DNA of 64,000 bases from Mariannaea sp. PMI_226 (lineage: Eukaryota > Ascomycota > Sordariomycetes > Hypocreales > Nectriaceae), in the NCBI GenBank assembly GCA_024336345.1, contig JANFOG010000004.1, positions 1,116,001 to 1,180,000 of the forward strand. The letters are read 5' to 3'. Under the pieces are notes generated by a model, which made no database searches, was not told where the DNA came from, and worked only from the letters and a program-made list of their open reading frames with translations. This document shows positions 1 to 12,900 of this stretch, one piece after another; the first letter of the stretch is position 1, and every line of letters begins with the position of its first letter. The translations under genes and the position numbers were made by a program.

Positions 1-2628
1 AACACACAAGTGGTTCACAATGGAACGCCTTCGGTCTGAAATTGTGCGGAGAGGAGGGGATGAGGATCCATGAGGTGTTTGATATTGCTTGGCAGGTGGG
101 ATGCCTCGGCTTGTTTGGCTAGGTACTTCTTTCATCTTTCAATAAACTAACGCCTGTGAGACAGGCAGCTTCAGAACCGCGACACTGAATCGTCCATGCT
201 GGAGGTAGTTGTCTACAACGCCTTTGAAGTCTGGAAATGGACTAGGAAAGAGATGTAGTATGGCAAGCGAGAAGAAAACGCATATAAGCCCTTGGTTGGA
301 TATTATGAGTGAGACTAGGATTCCTTGCTAGCGAAATTAACTAAGGGTACACATTAATGTATAGTTTAGAGCTTGATAAATTTGGCCCCTTTACTCATTA
401 AGATAATTGAGCATCGTTCTTAAGTGAACATACAACACAATCACGTATCTATTCCTCTCCCCCCCTTTATTTTGGTTTTTTATATAGGTTGATCTGCAGG
501 TCCCGACTGAATACAAACACCGAACCTAGTTCAAGGCAAGAGGTAAAGATTAACGAAATTGAATTGCCAATAACAACACAGCAACATTCATTAGCCAATC
601 TCACGAATTATCTTGCAGATCTATCTAGGATATAAATTATTACCATCCCTTTTCGAAATTCCATTTATACTTACTATACCCCAACTGGGAGAGCTTACTT
701 ATAATGGTCGACAAAAGTGCAATCCGCTTATAAAGAACCTATTTATATATATCAATTTAAACACTTTTGGAAATGTCTCTGCCTATTGTTAGTAAGCGTG
801 TTTACTCTCTTTTCTTATTTTCGCTTACCGAATATCCCTCCAAGTGCAATATGGTTATAGTTACAAGATAGCTAGGTAGAATAAAATGGTCCTTGTAGCT
901 TTGGGGATTTTTGCTAGTCCCAAGAGTATGTAATTGAACACTAGCAAATGGGCGGCAAATCCATTGGCTCTATTATATAGATAATGTAATGTAATAATCC
1001 TTTGGGAAGATTCAGCTCTATACTTGATGAAAACAAAAATGGGAGAAGGTGAACCCCCCCCCCCCCCCCCAACAAACAAAAATAAATAAATAAAAAACAT
1101 TAAAGATGAGGGGAGACTCTTGATTGAAGTAGCTTGGGGTGATGTATACTACCGTGTTTTGCTGTTATATTGCGGACAAGAATAAACCTGGACATAGTGA
1201 GGCTTTGTCTTAGCACTCTGAAGTACTACGTACAACGGTTTCTTTTTGGTATACTCTATCTTGTATGTAAGAGGAGAGAATATAGCTTTCTGGATCATTG
1301 ACACTGCATACTCTTGACTTGAAGACTACCAAGTGGAGCTTTGCGGAGAAGAGCGGCCGACGGAAGAACTAGAGAACGCTTGTCCATGCATGTAAGATAT
1401 AAGAGGTTGAGTGATGTTAGCAATGTCCCTATTTCAGATCTATTGTGATCTTGAATGCTTTTTTAATTAAGGAAAGCTAGATTTTAACGAACTACCTAAA
1501 AAAATATAGTTTTAAATTCTACCCTGCCGTTCATTATGGGCATAAGGCTGCTCTGCTCGTCTTGCATTATCTAAACTGAACCAGACAATGACTGCACATG
1601 TAAGGTGCCTACAATAAATATATAACCTACTAATGTTAGCAGTGTATGACCAGCTGGAGATTATCTATATACGTCATATCGCCTTGGCGCTTTATGAGGT
1701 ACCTAAGTGAGGATTACTCTGTCAATATGTAACTTTGGTATTTGATAGGCATCAAGGTAGACTGGGAAATTGGGGACGAGCAACCAGTCATGCGGCATTA
1801 ATTGGTAATAAATACAGACTGGCCTTGTGATTCTTTCTGATATGTTTACCATTCGCGTCCACCGTCGGAATGTAGTATGATACACAAGTGCCATCCTGCG
1901 TTTCATCCTTCGCTCTGACTTAAATGATCCTACGCCGCTTTGACACTTCCCATGATACCGAGGGTGTCTATTTGGGGTTAATAGGTCTATAAGTCAAAGG
2001 GGCCAATTGAATTCTATTTCCTAGGGTTATGCGTAAATACCCATATCTAGCTTAGAACAACGCCCGACCAGAACATGATAGCCTCAGGCTAAGACTAAAT
2101 ACAACATAGATCAGCATAGGGAGACTTCCACAGTTCCACAGGCCTTGTGCATGATTAAGCACGCTGTATATCGCTGTCTTTACAATCCTTCTAAGCTTAG
2201 CTACCTCCTTACGCAAGGCAAGGCAGGCTACTACGTATTTCAGTTTCAGTTCTTTTACTACGACTGGAGAACTAACCGAAATAAACATGGCCTATCCCTC
2301 CGTTTCCCGAAAGTGGGATACAGCATGGAAAATCAACTACCCGAAGGAACCGCCGAGGACACTTGGCATTGATGCTGGAGGCTGGAAGGGGTAGGATACA
2401 ATGCAAACGCATCTCACGTGTGTGGAATGAATAGGTCAAAAACAAGGCGTTCTCCTCCTTGCTGCATTACCTCAGATACCGTACCTGAGTCTCCATTCCC
2501 ATCCTTCGTGCCTCCTTCGTGCCTCCTTCCTCCTTCCTCGTTGGCGAGCGACCATTTTCTCAAGCATAGCTGCAGCTTCACGTTACCTCGCATCATATAA
2601 TCTGTTCCTTATTATACACCACAATACT
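1..2628. other. AT-rich gene-free left edge
   Basis: No open reading frame here looks like a protein, and I recognise no RNA gene. The first 2 kb are rich in A+T, with many TATA-like runs and homopolymers, unlike the coding DNA that follows. A decayed, possibly RIP-mutated repeat is one explanation, but no transposase or terminal repeat was seen. The last few hundred bases before 2629 become pyrimidine-rich (about 2450-2540), as expected for the promoter and leader of the P450 gene. Confidence 0.5.
1054..1070. repeat. 17-base poly-C tract
   Basis: A run of 17 C residues is followed by A-rich sequence with AAAC and AAAT units up to about 1098. Such a homopolymer in an AT-rich, gene-free region is a natural simple repeat, and its length is prone to sequencing and assembly error. 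Confidence 0.9.
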
Positions 2629-5600
2629 ATGAATGAACTTGTCCCAATTCCCGAGCCCAGAGGCCTTCCTCTCCTGGGTAACATCGCGGAGATCAGCGCC
2701 AAGCCCATCCATGATTTCATGCGCCTTGCCGATACGTATGGGCCCATCTACAGGTTGCGGCTTGGCGGCAAGCCGCTTATCATTGCCTCATCCAACGCTC
2801 TTGTCAATGAGCTTTGCAACGAGAAACGCTTTCGCAAGTCACTAAAGACCTCTCAGAGTGTTATCCGGGAGGGCGTACACGATGGTCTCTTTACTGTAAG
2901 CCCTCCAGTTGGTTGACAGATACACCATACGAGTGGTAGAGGTTACCACAATGATAGGATGGCCTTGCTGACTTGATCGATTAACTAGGCATACGAGGAT
3001 GAACCCAACTGGGGCAAAGCCCATCGGATCCTTACTCCAGCATTTGGTCCTCTCCCCATTCGCGCCATGTTTTCGGACATGCACGACATCGCTACTCAAC
3101 TTTGCATGAAGCTCGCTCGTCATGGTCCGCACACTCCCATGCATGTTGCCGACGATTTCACACGTCTAGCCCTCGACACGTTAGCTTTGTGTGCCATGGA
3201 CTTCCGGTTCAACTCCTTCTACCGCGAGGAAATGCATCCTTTCGTACAGGCTATGGGCGATTTCCTCACCGAGTCGGGACACAGAAATCGACGGCCCCCC
3301 CTTGCACCCAACTTCTTGTATCGGGCTGCCAACGAAAAATTCTATAGTGACATTGGTATCTTGAAGGACACCGCCAATGAAGTTGTCGAGGCTAGGAAGA
3401 ACAACCCCAGCTCGAAGAAAGACCTGCTCGGGGCCATGTTGGAGGGCACTGATCCTCAGACGGGCGAGAAGTTATCGGATGAAAATATTACCAACCAGCT
3501 AATAACTTTCCTCATCGCTGGTCATGAGACCACGTCGGGACTTTTATCATTTGCTTTTTACCTGTTGCTCAAGCACCCTGCAGAGTATCAAAAAGTCCAG
3601 GAGGAAGTAGACCGGGTCCTTGGACGTAACCCGATCACCGTTGAGCATCTGGGCAAGCTTCCCTATATCAGTGCTGTAAGTATACCCTTTCTTTTGCACA
3701 TTTTTCTTTTTTTGGATGTAATGCTCATGCCGAAAAAAAAATCCAGGTCCTTCGTGAGACACTTCGTATCCACTCTTCCATCGGAGGCATTGGCGTGGAA
3801 CCTATCGAGGATACTGTATTGGGCGGCAAATATCTCATCAAGGAGGGCGATCTTGTCATTGCACTGCTTGAAAAAGCCCATATTGATCCTGAGGTCTTCG
3901 GTGAAGACGCCAACGAATTCAGGCCTGAGCGAATGACGGAAGAAAACTTCGCCCGGCTTAATGAGCAGTTCCCCAATTGCTGGAAGCCATTTGGAAACGG
4001 GAAGAGGGCTTGCATAGGTAGACCATTTGCCTGGCAAGAGGCTGTAATTGCCGTAGCCATGCTTTTCCAAAACTTCAACTTCACCATGTACGACCCCAAC
4101 TACCAACTAGAGATCAAAGAGACTCTGACGCTGAAGCCTGACGGCTTCGATATGCGTGCAAGCCTCCGCCATGGCATGACTGCTACAGAGCTGGAGAGGC
4201 GCCTAGCCGGAGACACCAACTCTCTTGATGACTCGTCTGCGAAAGCAAAAAAGCAGCAGTCGATGCCTGACTCAAAGGCATCTGCTACGGGAAAGCCCCT
4301 TTCTATATATTACGGATCAAACAGCGGAACTTGTGAAGCAATGGCACAGCGCCTGGCAGCTGACGCCCCAAGTCACGGTTTCAGGGCCTCAACTGTTGCG
4401 CCTCTTGATGAGGCCAGGCAGAATCTGCCCCAAGACCACCCGGTCATCATCGTCACTGCATCGTACGAAGGCGAACCGCCGTCAAACGCTGCTCATTTTG
4501 TCAATTGGATGCAGAGCCTGAAGGGGAATGAGATGGAAAAGGTCAACTACGCTGTATTTGGCTGCGGCCACCACGATTGGGCCCAGACTTTCTACCGCAT
4601 TCCCAAGCTTGTCGACTCGACTCTGGAGAGTCTTGGTGGAACTCGACTGGTTCCCATGGGTGGTGCCGATGCCGCTCGGAGCGACATGTTCAGTGATCTG
4701 GACGCATGGGAAGACGAGAGCCTGTGGCCAGCACTCAAGGAGAAGTACGGGGCTAGCGATAGTGGCGACACTGCTGGCCTACAAGTCGGCATCACCGTTG
4801 AGGTTTCAAACCGGCGTAAAGCAACCCTCCGACAGGACGTGGAAGAGGCCCTGGTGGTTACCACCAAGACTCTCACAACTTCAGGATCGGCTAAGAAGCA
4901 CATTAGCATCCAGCTTCCCACTGGCATGACGTATAAGGCTGGAGACTACCTAGCGGTCCTGCCTTTGAACCCTACGGCTACGGTGGCTCGTGTCCTTCGC
5001 CGGTTTGAGCTGGCGTGGGATGCGACCTTCAAAATACAAGCCGATAGACCTACCTCTTTGCCAACCGGCGTTCCAATTTCTGCGCGAGATATACTGAGCG
5101 CCTATGTTGAGTTGTCACAGCCGGCGACTAAGAAGGTATGTAACTTGTAGCCAACTTTTCGGTCATAACATATATGTATATACATATATTCGGAAGCTTG
5201 TGACTAACCAACGGCAGAATATTATGGCTCTGGCAGAAGCAACTGAAGACAAACCAACTATCAAGGAATTGGAGAAGCTCGCTGGAGATGACTATCAGGA
5301 GAAGGTTGCCTCCAAACGGGTCTCGGTGTTAGATCTTCTCGAGCGATTCACCAGTATCGCTCTCCCCATCGGTGCGTACTTGGAGTTGCTTCCCCCGATG
5401 AGAGTTCGCCAATAGTAAGTCACTTCTCCCCCGTGATAGCCCCCCCTCTCACCCCCGAAAGGTGGCATGTTGTTTGTCGTTGATACAATTGCTCACGCTT
5501 CTTTTGCGCACTTAGCTCAATCTCTTCCTCCCCGCTTGCTGACCCAACCATGGCGACTCTCACGTTCTCCGTTCTTGACGCGCCTTCGCTCTCTGGCCAA

Positions 5601-6194
5601 GGTCGTTACGTCGGTGTTGCCTCCAATTTCCTCGGGGAGCTCTCCCCTGGTGAGAAGCTCCACGTGGCTGTGCGCGCTTCTGCCGCGCCTTTCCACCTAC
5701 CGCGCGACGCAGAGAACACTCCCATCATCTGCATAGCTGCTGGTACTGGCCTCTCTCCCTTCCGTGGATTCGTCCAGGAACGCGCTGCCATGCTCGCGGC
5801 AGGACGGAAGCTTGCCCCCGCACTACTATTCTACGGCTGCCGAGATCCCGAGGTGGACGACCTTTACAATGACGAGTTTGCCTTTTGGGAGAATCTGGGT
5901 GCTGTCCAGATGCGGAAGGCATATTCTCGTGCCACGGACAAATCAGAGGGCTGCAAATATGTCCAGGATAGAATTTACCACAACCGTGCCGATATCGTTT
6001 CTCTCTGGCCCCAGGGCGCAAGGGTGTACATTTGCGGCAGCCGAGAGGTTGGCAAGGCGGTTGAGGAGACATTGATCCGAATCTATCAGGAATGGGTTCT
6101 AGAGAACATGGACAAGGAGATAAGCCCGGAAGAGTCGAGGGAGTGGTTCGATAACATCAAGAACGAGCGATTTGCCACCGATGTGTTTGATTAG
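2629..6194 (+). CDS. CYP505-type P450-reductase fusion, fatty-acid hydroxylase (P450foxy family)
   Basis: Self-sufficient cytochrome P450 fused to its NADPH reductase. The family hydroxylates fatty acids near the omega end (omega-1 to omega-3) using NADPH and O2. Proposed exons are 2629-2895, 2989-3675, 3747-5135, 5218-5414 and 5516-6194, giving 1072 aa, close to the roughly 1066 aa of P450foxy. Visible landmarks are the I-helix AGHETTSG, the K-helix ETLR (about 322-325), the heme loop FGNGKRACIG with Cys407, the FMN loop YGSNSGTCEA (about 507-516), the FAD motif RQYSISSSP, which is completed only after the fourth intron is removed, and the NADPH loop CIAAGTGLSPFRG. There is no signal peptide or N-terminal anchor, as in soluble CYP505 proteins. 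All key residues are present and no frame is broken. It converges on the ErdS-like gene. A biosynthetic-cluster role is not suggested by the neighbours. Confidence 0.95.
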
Positions 6195-7051
6195 ATCAGC
6201 TATAGATGGACAAACATGACAGCCAGGACTTGATGAAGTGAATACGATTTACAAACAGAAAGAACATAGAATGAGAATATTTCTAATTCGAGATTTCCAA
6301 AGCACACCTCCTCCGACTACACGAACTACATCTATATACACATACATATGTATGTATGTTTGCCCGTAGGCAGTAGAAGTTATGTTGAGGTAGACATGAT
6401 CAAGGTAATTGACGTGACACTGTGGACTACTTCGGAAAAATACAAGCCCAGAGCACACCAACGCCCTCACTCCGGTGGTCATGGAATCATACATATAAAG
6501 AAAAAGAATAAAGAGTCCAATTTTTTGCTCTCTTTTTTGTATTTTTATACTTTTACTGTGGTATAAACTACCAACCTTTGCCCTGCCATTCAATGTTATT
6601 TGTCTTTCTCCGCCCATCTAAAAGGTATCAAGGGTGAAGTAAGAGTAGCAAAGAGAGAAGAAAAAGAATGAAAGGGAAAAAAAAAAAAGGAATCTTTGTC
6701 CAACACCACTAGTAGGAAAGGGAGAGACACAAAAAAAAAAACCAATCCTGACGCCTGCCTTCGTACCAAGGACACACAAAACTAAAAGAGCATCACACAT
6801 CATGATTTCCGTCTGAATATTGAAAAGAAAGACAAAAACGAAAAAAGGGGAATATTCCAAAGCGGCCGTGACGTTATCGTTATGATCATGGTGTGTGATG
6901 TTTCCAAACTAGAACCTTTCCCCCTCTACCCAAATCCTCCCCTTTCCCATGTATTGGCGTTGTCTGCACAATATTCGAAACCAGGTTTTTTCCCCTGTTT
7001 TTTTTTTTAGGCTTCGACCACCATGGTTCCGTGTTTATGCAATAAATTTTT
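6195..7051. other. Convergent spacer between the P450 and ErdS-like genes
   Basis: An 857 bp spacer between two 3' ends, rich in A/T homopolymers (A runs near 6679 and 6731, a T run near 7001). It should hold both 3' UTRs. No gene was seen on either strand. Confidence 0.6.
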
Positions 7052-9907
7052 TTAGTCTTGGAAAAACTTGATGATTTGCTGCATATCGCGCAGACCAACA
7101 CCATGCTTGGGGTAGCAGATGTACACCTCCTCACCGAGAGCGCCAAACTTGGATCGGAAGCTAGCCTTGCGGCGGAGTCCGAGACTGTCGACAATAGATC
7201 GGTAGGTCGCGGAGAGGAAACGGGCACGGAGGCCGGAGAGGTGCTCGCCAGGAGTAAGCTTCTCCGAGACGCCAGCGCCAAAGGTCACCTTGCCAGTAAC
7301 ACTGTCCAGGGCGTGTCCGATAAGCACTTCAATGGCGCCGTTTGTGGCACCGGGGAAGTCGAGAGCCCACTTGACCTGCCATCCGTGGCGGGGAGCGAGC
7401 TTGTGAAGCACAACCATGGAGAGCACCTTGCCGTCCTTCTCAGCAGCGAAGTAACGACGATGCTCGGGATCAACCCATGGGCGGACTTCAGTGAGATGGA
7501 CCTGCTTGCCCTTGCGAGAGCCCTTCCAAGCCTCGATTGCGGGGTCGGCGCGGCTCATAAAGTCGGCATCGGCCTTGACTTCGTGGATTTTGATTCCCTC
7601 GCGTTCAACGCGACGGGCCTTGGCGGCAAGGTTGTTGGCCTGGTTGGCAGCCTTGAGGGACCGTCGATCAGTGTCGACACGCTGCTCCTCAGTACACGAC
7701 AGAGTTCTCCAGTGAAGCTCCTTGGCAAGAATCTTCTGCACGTCAAAGGAGACGAGCATCCAGAGCGGAGTCAAACGTCGTTCAGAGACGAGGTATTTGA
7801 CAAAGTCGCGGATAACATCAGCATACTGCGATTGGTCGCAAAGAGGATCGCCAGTGACCATGGCGAACTTCTCCTGGGGAACCCAGCCGATAGCTGCGCC
7901 GCTGGAGTGTCGCCAGATCTCGAATCGGTCGTCCAGCCAGGAAGTGTTGGACGCATCGCCATAATTGGCAATGAGCTTCTCTAGCGCCGGTTGGACTCCG
8001 GCAGGGTGGGGCTTGGTGGTGTCGGCTTCGGGGTGGGGCAGGCCCGGTGCCTTCTCGGGGAGGGACTTGGGGTCACGGTGGAAGAGCGACGCGTATCGGA
8101 CGTCACCCAGCTCAAGCATCCACGCGACAATACGCTCAAGACCAAGACCAGCACCAGCGTGTGGCGGGGCACCGAGGTCGAAACCAGTGAGGTAGTCCTC
8201 CATACCATCATCAGTCATCCCAGCAACAGCCATGCTTGCGCGCAGCTCGTCGGCGTTGTGAATACGCTGGCCACCGGAGCAGATCTCCTGGCCACGAATG
8301 AAGATGTCGAAAGATCGGGTCCACTTGGGGTCTTCAGGGTCCTTTGCAGTGTAGAAAGGGCGGGCGTTGGTAGGGAACTTGTCGAGAACGTAATAGTCGG
8401 TACCGTACTTCTCCCGGACCAGCTGACCAAGACGCATTTCGTCGGGAGTGGAAAGATCCTCCTCCTCAACGTCGCGACCATCATCGCGAAGCATCTGAAT
8501 GCCCTCGGTGAAGGGAATGATGGGGGTCTGCTCGAGCCACTTGAATTCAGAGCTGGGCCATCGCTTGCGAATGACTTCAACCTCAGGCATGCTGTAGACA
8601 GCTCTGAAGGTGGCCTTCAGGAATTCATCAAGGATCGCAATCACTTCATGGTAATCATACTCAATTGCCATTTCGATGTCAAGACCCGTGTATTCTGTAA
8701 GGTGGCGATGGGTGTTGGAATTCTCGGCGCGGAAAACGGGGCCGACCTCGAAAACGCGGCCAAAGTCGGCAGAAATAGACATCTGCTTGGCGAGCTGAGG
8801 GCTCTGAGCAAGGAATGCGCGACGACCGAAGTAGCTGACGGGGAAGACAGCAGCTCCACTCTCCGTGGCAGCGGGCTGCAGCTTGGGAGTGTTGATTTCG
8901 ACAAAGCCCAGGTCCTCGAGGGTGTTGCGGAAAGTTCGAGCAACAGTGGAGCGGACTCGGAAGAGAGCCTGGTTTGCGGGATGTCGCAAATCAAGAATTC
9001 GCGAGGACATACGGTTGCGAAGGGTCTCTGGGGGTTTGTAGTTGGTGAAGGCCAGGTTCGTGGCCGCATTGACGAGGTGGATAGTCTCAATGTCGACCTC
9101 GACGCAAGAGTGAGTGGCAGAGCGAATAGGCTCAGGGGGCTCCTTCAAGGTGCCGGAGACTTGAACCAGCGACTCAGGAGCAATCTTGCGAACCCATTTC
9201 ACGAAGTCGGTATTACCAGCGTCGCGGGCTAGAACACCCTGGACTGAGAAGGTCTGGTCTCGTAGGAGAAGGAAATCAAGGTGCTTGGAGAGGGGACGCT
9301 GAGTCTCAATGCGAGCGCGGAAAGTGACCTCAGTGCCAATGGGGAGGGTATCGAGCTCAGTAACTGTGTTCAGTTCGTACGGGTGCGTAGGCCAGTCTTG
9401 ACTCATAGTCGTGCGAGTGCTCTCTGTCGAAGTTCGGCTGCTAGTTGGGGTTTTGGTGCCAGAATTGACCAGAGACATTGCCATTGCCATGGCGCTTCGA
9501 GGAATGCCCCCGGTGAGGCTTTGAAGGCTCTCCCGGCTGAAGTCATCCATGCTGGTCCTCGCAGACTTGACCTCGACAGGACTATCGCTATTGCGAAATC
9601 TGTTGATGGGTGCGCGGACAGAGGTGGATCGCGATCGAGGAGGAGGTTTAAACGATTCGGAACTGTAGGTAATGTGTCCATTTAGGTCGGTCATCATGGT
9701 AAGGTCGTGCATGGATCGGTTATGAGGCTCTCCGGCGCGAGCGAGCGCTCTTGCACTTGAACGGGGGGACATATTTGAGAATGTGGAAGGAGATGACGTG
9801 ACGGGAGAAGAAGGAAGGGACGAGATGGAATTATTGAATTGATGCTTTAACGGGATCATGCCAAAGGCAGAGCTTGTTGGGGTAACAACCCCCGATGAAG
9901 CCGTCAT
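7052..9907 (-). CDS. erdS: AspRS-DUF2156 fusion, ergosteryl-3beta-O-L-aspartate synthase (ErdS-like)
   Basis: A 951 aa intronless protein with an aspartyl-tRNA synthetase fused to a C-terminal DUF2156 (double GNAT-like) aminoacyl-transferase domain. In the known ErdS system, the synthetase part charges tRNA-Asp and DUF2156 moves Asp onto the 3-hydroxyl of ergosterol. Residues 1-170 are Ser/Thr/Pro-rich and probably disordered. An OB-fold anticodon-binding domain spans about 178-285. The class II core follows at about 300-612, with motif 2 around FEVGPVFRAEN (386-396) and motif 3 around GAGLGLERI (585-593). DUF2156 spans about 635-951 and ends in YPKHGVGLRDMQQ. Ordinary cytosolic AspRS ends shortly after motif 3, so the extra 300 residues separate this gene from a housekeeping AspRS. 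The start at 9907 is the first ATG of the open frame. An alternative Met near residue 168 would remove only the disordered part. A hydrolase gene lies divergently upstream. Confidence 0.93.
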   Translation of the reverse strand: MTASSGVVTPTSSAFGMIPLKHQFNNSISSLPSSPVTSSPSTFSNMSPRSSARALARAGEPHNRSMHDLTMMTDLNGHITYSSESFKPPPRSRSTSVRAPINRFRNSDSPVEVKSARTSMDDFSRESLQSLTGGIPRSAMAMAMSLVNSGTKTPTSSRTSTESTRTTMSQDWPTHPYELNTVTELDTLPIGTEVTFRARIETQRPLSKHLDFLLLRDQTFSVQGVLARDAGNTDFVKWVRKIAPESLVQVSGTLKEPPEPIRSATHSCVEVDIETIHLVNAATNLAFTNYKPPETLRNRMSSRILDLRHPANQALFRVRSTVARTFRNTLEDLGFVEINTPKLQPAATESGAAVFPVSYFGRRAFLAQSPQLAKQMSISADFGRVFEVGPVFRAENSNTHRHLTEYTGLDIEMAIEYDYHEVIAILDEFLKATFRAVYSMPEVEVIRKRWPSSEFKWLEQTPIIPFTEGIQMLRDDGRDVEEEDLSTPDEMRLGQLVREKYGTDYYVLDKFPTNARPFYTAKDPEDPKWTRSFDIFIRGQEICSGGQRIHNADELRASMAVAGMTDDGMEDYLTGFDLGAPPHAGAGLGLERIVAWMLELGDVRYASLFHRDPKSLPEKAPGLPHPEADTTKPHPAGVQPALEKLIANYGDASNTSWLDDRFEIWRHSSGAAIGWVPQEKFAMVTGDPLCDQSQYADVIRDFVKYLVSERRLTPLWMLVSFDVQKILAKELHWRTLSCTEEQRVDTDRRSLKAANQANNLAAKARRVEREGIKIHEVKADADFMSRADPAIEAWKGSRKGKQVHLTEVRPWVDPEHRRYFAAEKDGKVLSMVVLHKLAPRHGWQVKWALDFPGATNGAIEVLIGHALDSVTGKVTFGAGVSEKLTPGEHLSGLRARFLSATYRSIVDSLGLRRKASFRSKFGALGEEVYICYPKHGVGLRDMQQIIKFFQD

Positions 9908-12900
9908 GTCTGCGAGTTGGTGTGGTTGTTCAAGGTGGGTCTTGGTCTTGGTCTCGGGACGAGCTGAACCACAATTCGGGGCAAATGGTGACGATAACGA
10001 TTGTTAGTTTTTGGTTATCCGGGCTGTAAATCAGCGGCGAAAATCAGGGACGGCTTGGCAATTCGTTTGCGTTGGGTCAAAACGATCCTTGTCAAATGAT
10101 AAATGATCGCCGTGTCAGCGGGATGGAAATTCGACTCCAGATCAAGGCAGGCGAAGACCAGGCGAGGCGAATATTGATGATGGTGATGATGATGATTATG
10201 ATAGCTAGTAATGTAGCTACACCAACACAGGTTTATTTTAGACTGATGAGAGAACAAAAAAAGAAGAGCAGACTAATAAATCCAGTTACGGAAGCGATAG
10301 GGCGGCCAGTCTTATATACCAGGGAGCTCTCGGATTATGGAGTACGATTGCCAACGGATTCACACACACCCTCCCTAAAGATATGGATACACAACACAAC
10401 AATAGACTTACTGTAGGTACGTATGAGAGAAAAAAAGAACCGAAGCCAAAACGAAATGGCCTCAATGGAATGCTTGCTTACCTGACGGCACCCCTCTCGG
10501 GCCCGAAGTCAAAAGCCGGGCGCGCTAGCTAGGGCGGCATGGGAGCTCATGATTCGGCATTTGGAGGCATTTGGAGGCACTTGGTGAGCATAGCTTGGAG
10601 TTTGATATGGGGGTCATGCTCGCGGCCAACCAGAAGAGCGCGCGTGCCGAGTTATCCCCTCCTGGCGTGTTACTCTCGATCAAGCATCAAGTAAGCAGCG
10701 GTGATGGACGGCCATACTATCTCTGTAAAGTCGCGCGCGGGTCGCTGCCATCGCTTTTTTGCTTACAATTCCGCACGGACATGCGGGCTGCGGCTTGTCC
10801 GGCTTTATCTTCTCTTCTTTTTTTTTTCGCTTCGGGGGCGTTATCAAATCCGGTGTTGCGGAGCCCTTTCACAAGCTCGACAAGCTTGTACACACGCCCC
10901 CATGAGACAAAAAGCTAGAAAACCGTACGGATTGATGTGCTAGTAGGGTGGTTTTTTTTTTCGGAGAAGCTATTTTGAGGACTAAGTTGATTGCTTCTTG
11001 TGTTTGGTTTCACTGAAGCAATCCTTGTCCTCTTCTCTTCTGCGGCAAATACATAGTATTAATTAGTAAGACAAAGCACATGGGTTTCGCAATTAATTGC
11101 ACCCAACCTGGCTTGGCTCTGGTTTTCCATTTTCCATAGTCTTGCTTTCTCTAGTACGTAATGACTGCTCCGCTCTCCTGTCTTGCCGCGGAATATTTCA
11201 AGGGCATGGACGAACTGACAGGAAGGTTGGTACAGTACTGGAGCTGGTGGAGGAGAGACTACGTAGTGGTGTGTGGTCATCATAGCACCCTACCTAAGGC
11301 ACACAAGCTTCAATGATTGCTTTCGTACTTCGTATAATTAGAAGGGACGCTTTACTCCGTACTTTCAGTACCATCACAAACCTACGCGATACTTGTGGTA
11401 CTGGGAGGGGCACTAGCTGGCGGGGATGTGCCGTCTCCCGTCTGGGCATCAAAGTAAGTTGCGTGTTTGATGTAACTCAGTTGAGAGTCACGGCAAGCCG
11501 CGTGAAGGCGTTGACGGTACATCGGTGCTCCGGTGGTGATCGCTGAATGACAACCACAAGCATGATTCTACGCCGTATGCGGGCGTCCAGCGGGACCAAG
11601 CCGTAAATGTACCACATCACATCCAATCCATAGTCTGTAGAGTGCTGGACCATGTACTGTTTCCACTGCACACACTTCGCTCCTTGTGCAATAAAGTTAG
11701 GCTTCTGACTTTTTTTCCGGTCTGCCGGGTTGTAACAGATGTAGCATGATTTGGCGCCAAGCGCTCCTAGGCCGTTGAGGTAGACGAGGCACATGTTTTG
11801 AGCTGCCCATCCTTTCTCCTTTTGTTGCGGTTTTCTACCTTTGAGGTGCTACATACGCGGAACGCACCATTTGCAGACAAGGGGGGAAGAGAGAGAAGCA
11901 ACTTTGTGAAGCTACATAGTACATCAGAAGAACAGAAAGGACTTACCCAGGTACTCCGTGATTTTTGCATCCCTACATCCTTTGGGCATTCAAAGCAGGG
12001 TCTAAGAATGTGCATCTGCATTCCGTCAAGATCCGTTTCTATTGCTTTCTGTGACGTCAACCATTGACAGAATGAATCGGATGTGCCGGGTTGGAGCGCG
12101 GGCCTTTGCAGGGGGACGGGCAGAGGAGACCCCACACCAGTGCGTTCCTCGGTTTGGGTCCTTTTTTCTTTTTCCCCTCTCATTCACTACTGTACCAAAA
12201 CTGCCTAGGTAATTGCTTATGTATCCGTAATTATAGCACTCTTCTTCGAGACGCGGCATGGAAGGCCTAACCAATCGAGCCACTCGAGTATCATGCCACT
12301 ATTGGCTCTGCGGACGCTAGATCCACCAGACGCCGCCAGACGTCATCAATCAGCACGTCAAAGGCGGCCAAGGAAGGTCAGGCAGGGCCAGCAAGGTCAG
12401 GATGGCTAAGGAAAAAGAGAGGCACCACCAGTGATTCCTCCACTTCCTCCGCTTCCTTCACCCGCGACGCAGCGGTCTCTGTCCTCTTTGCCCACTATCT
12501 GCACTCCACTTCGACCACTTTGACCACTTTGACCACTGCTTCCATCATCAAGCATCACTGACGACATCGCCCTTTACCCTTCTCGAATGAGCAAGGGCCC
12601 CCTCCCCAGTCCAGCCAATTTTCGTTCAGCCCTGTAAACTCGCCGATGCTCGCCAGCTTCCGGCGAACCTTCTGCTTTTTTCCATTCTGCCTGTTCCTTT
12701 TTGTGCATGTCTGCCGTTTTTTCCTCCTTTCGGCTGGCAAATCTATCTACCTACTACATTCATAGTAGTATGATTAGGATGGGTGGCTATCACTCTTATT
12801 AATGAATTAACTAATCAATTGCCGTGTTGTTTGGCTGCCAAGTATTTGGTTTGTTAGTCCATTCATCCAACCTGGCCTTCGGCCTTTAGAAGCCAGCCTC

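Noticed and set aside
2629..6194. Core of a secondary-metabolite cluster
   Set aside because: No synthase, transporter or cluster regulator lies nearby. CYP505 enzymes are common stand-alone fatty-acid hydroxylases.
7991..9232. 413-codon open frame on the plus strand opposite the ErdS-like gene (and 308 codons at 7058-7984)
   Set aside because: Both are antisense to a clear enzyme with conserved motifs. Codon bias in the real gene removes stops on the opposite strand. The translations have no domain.
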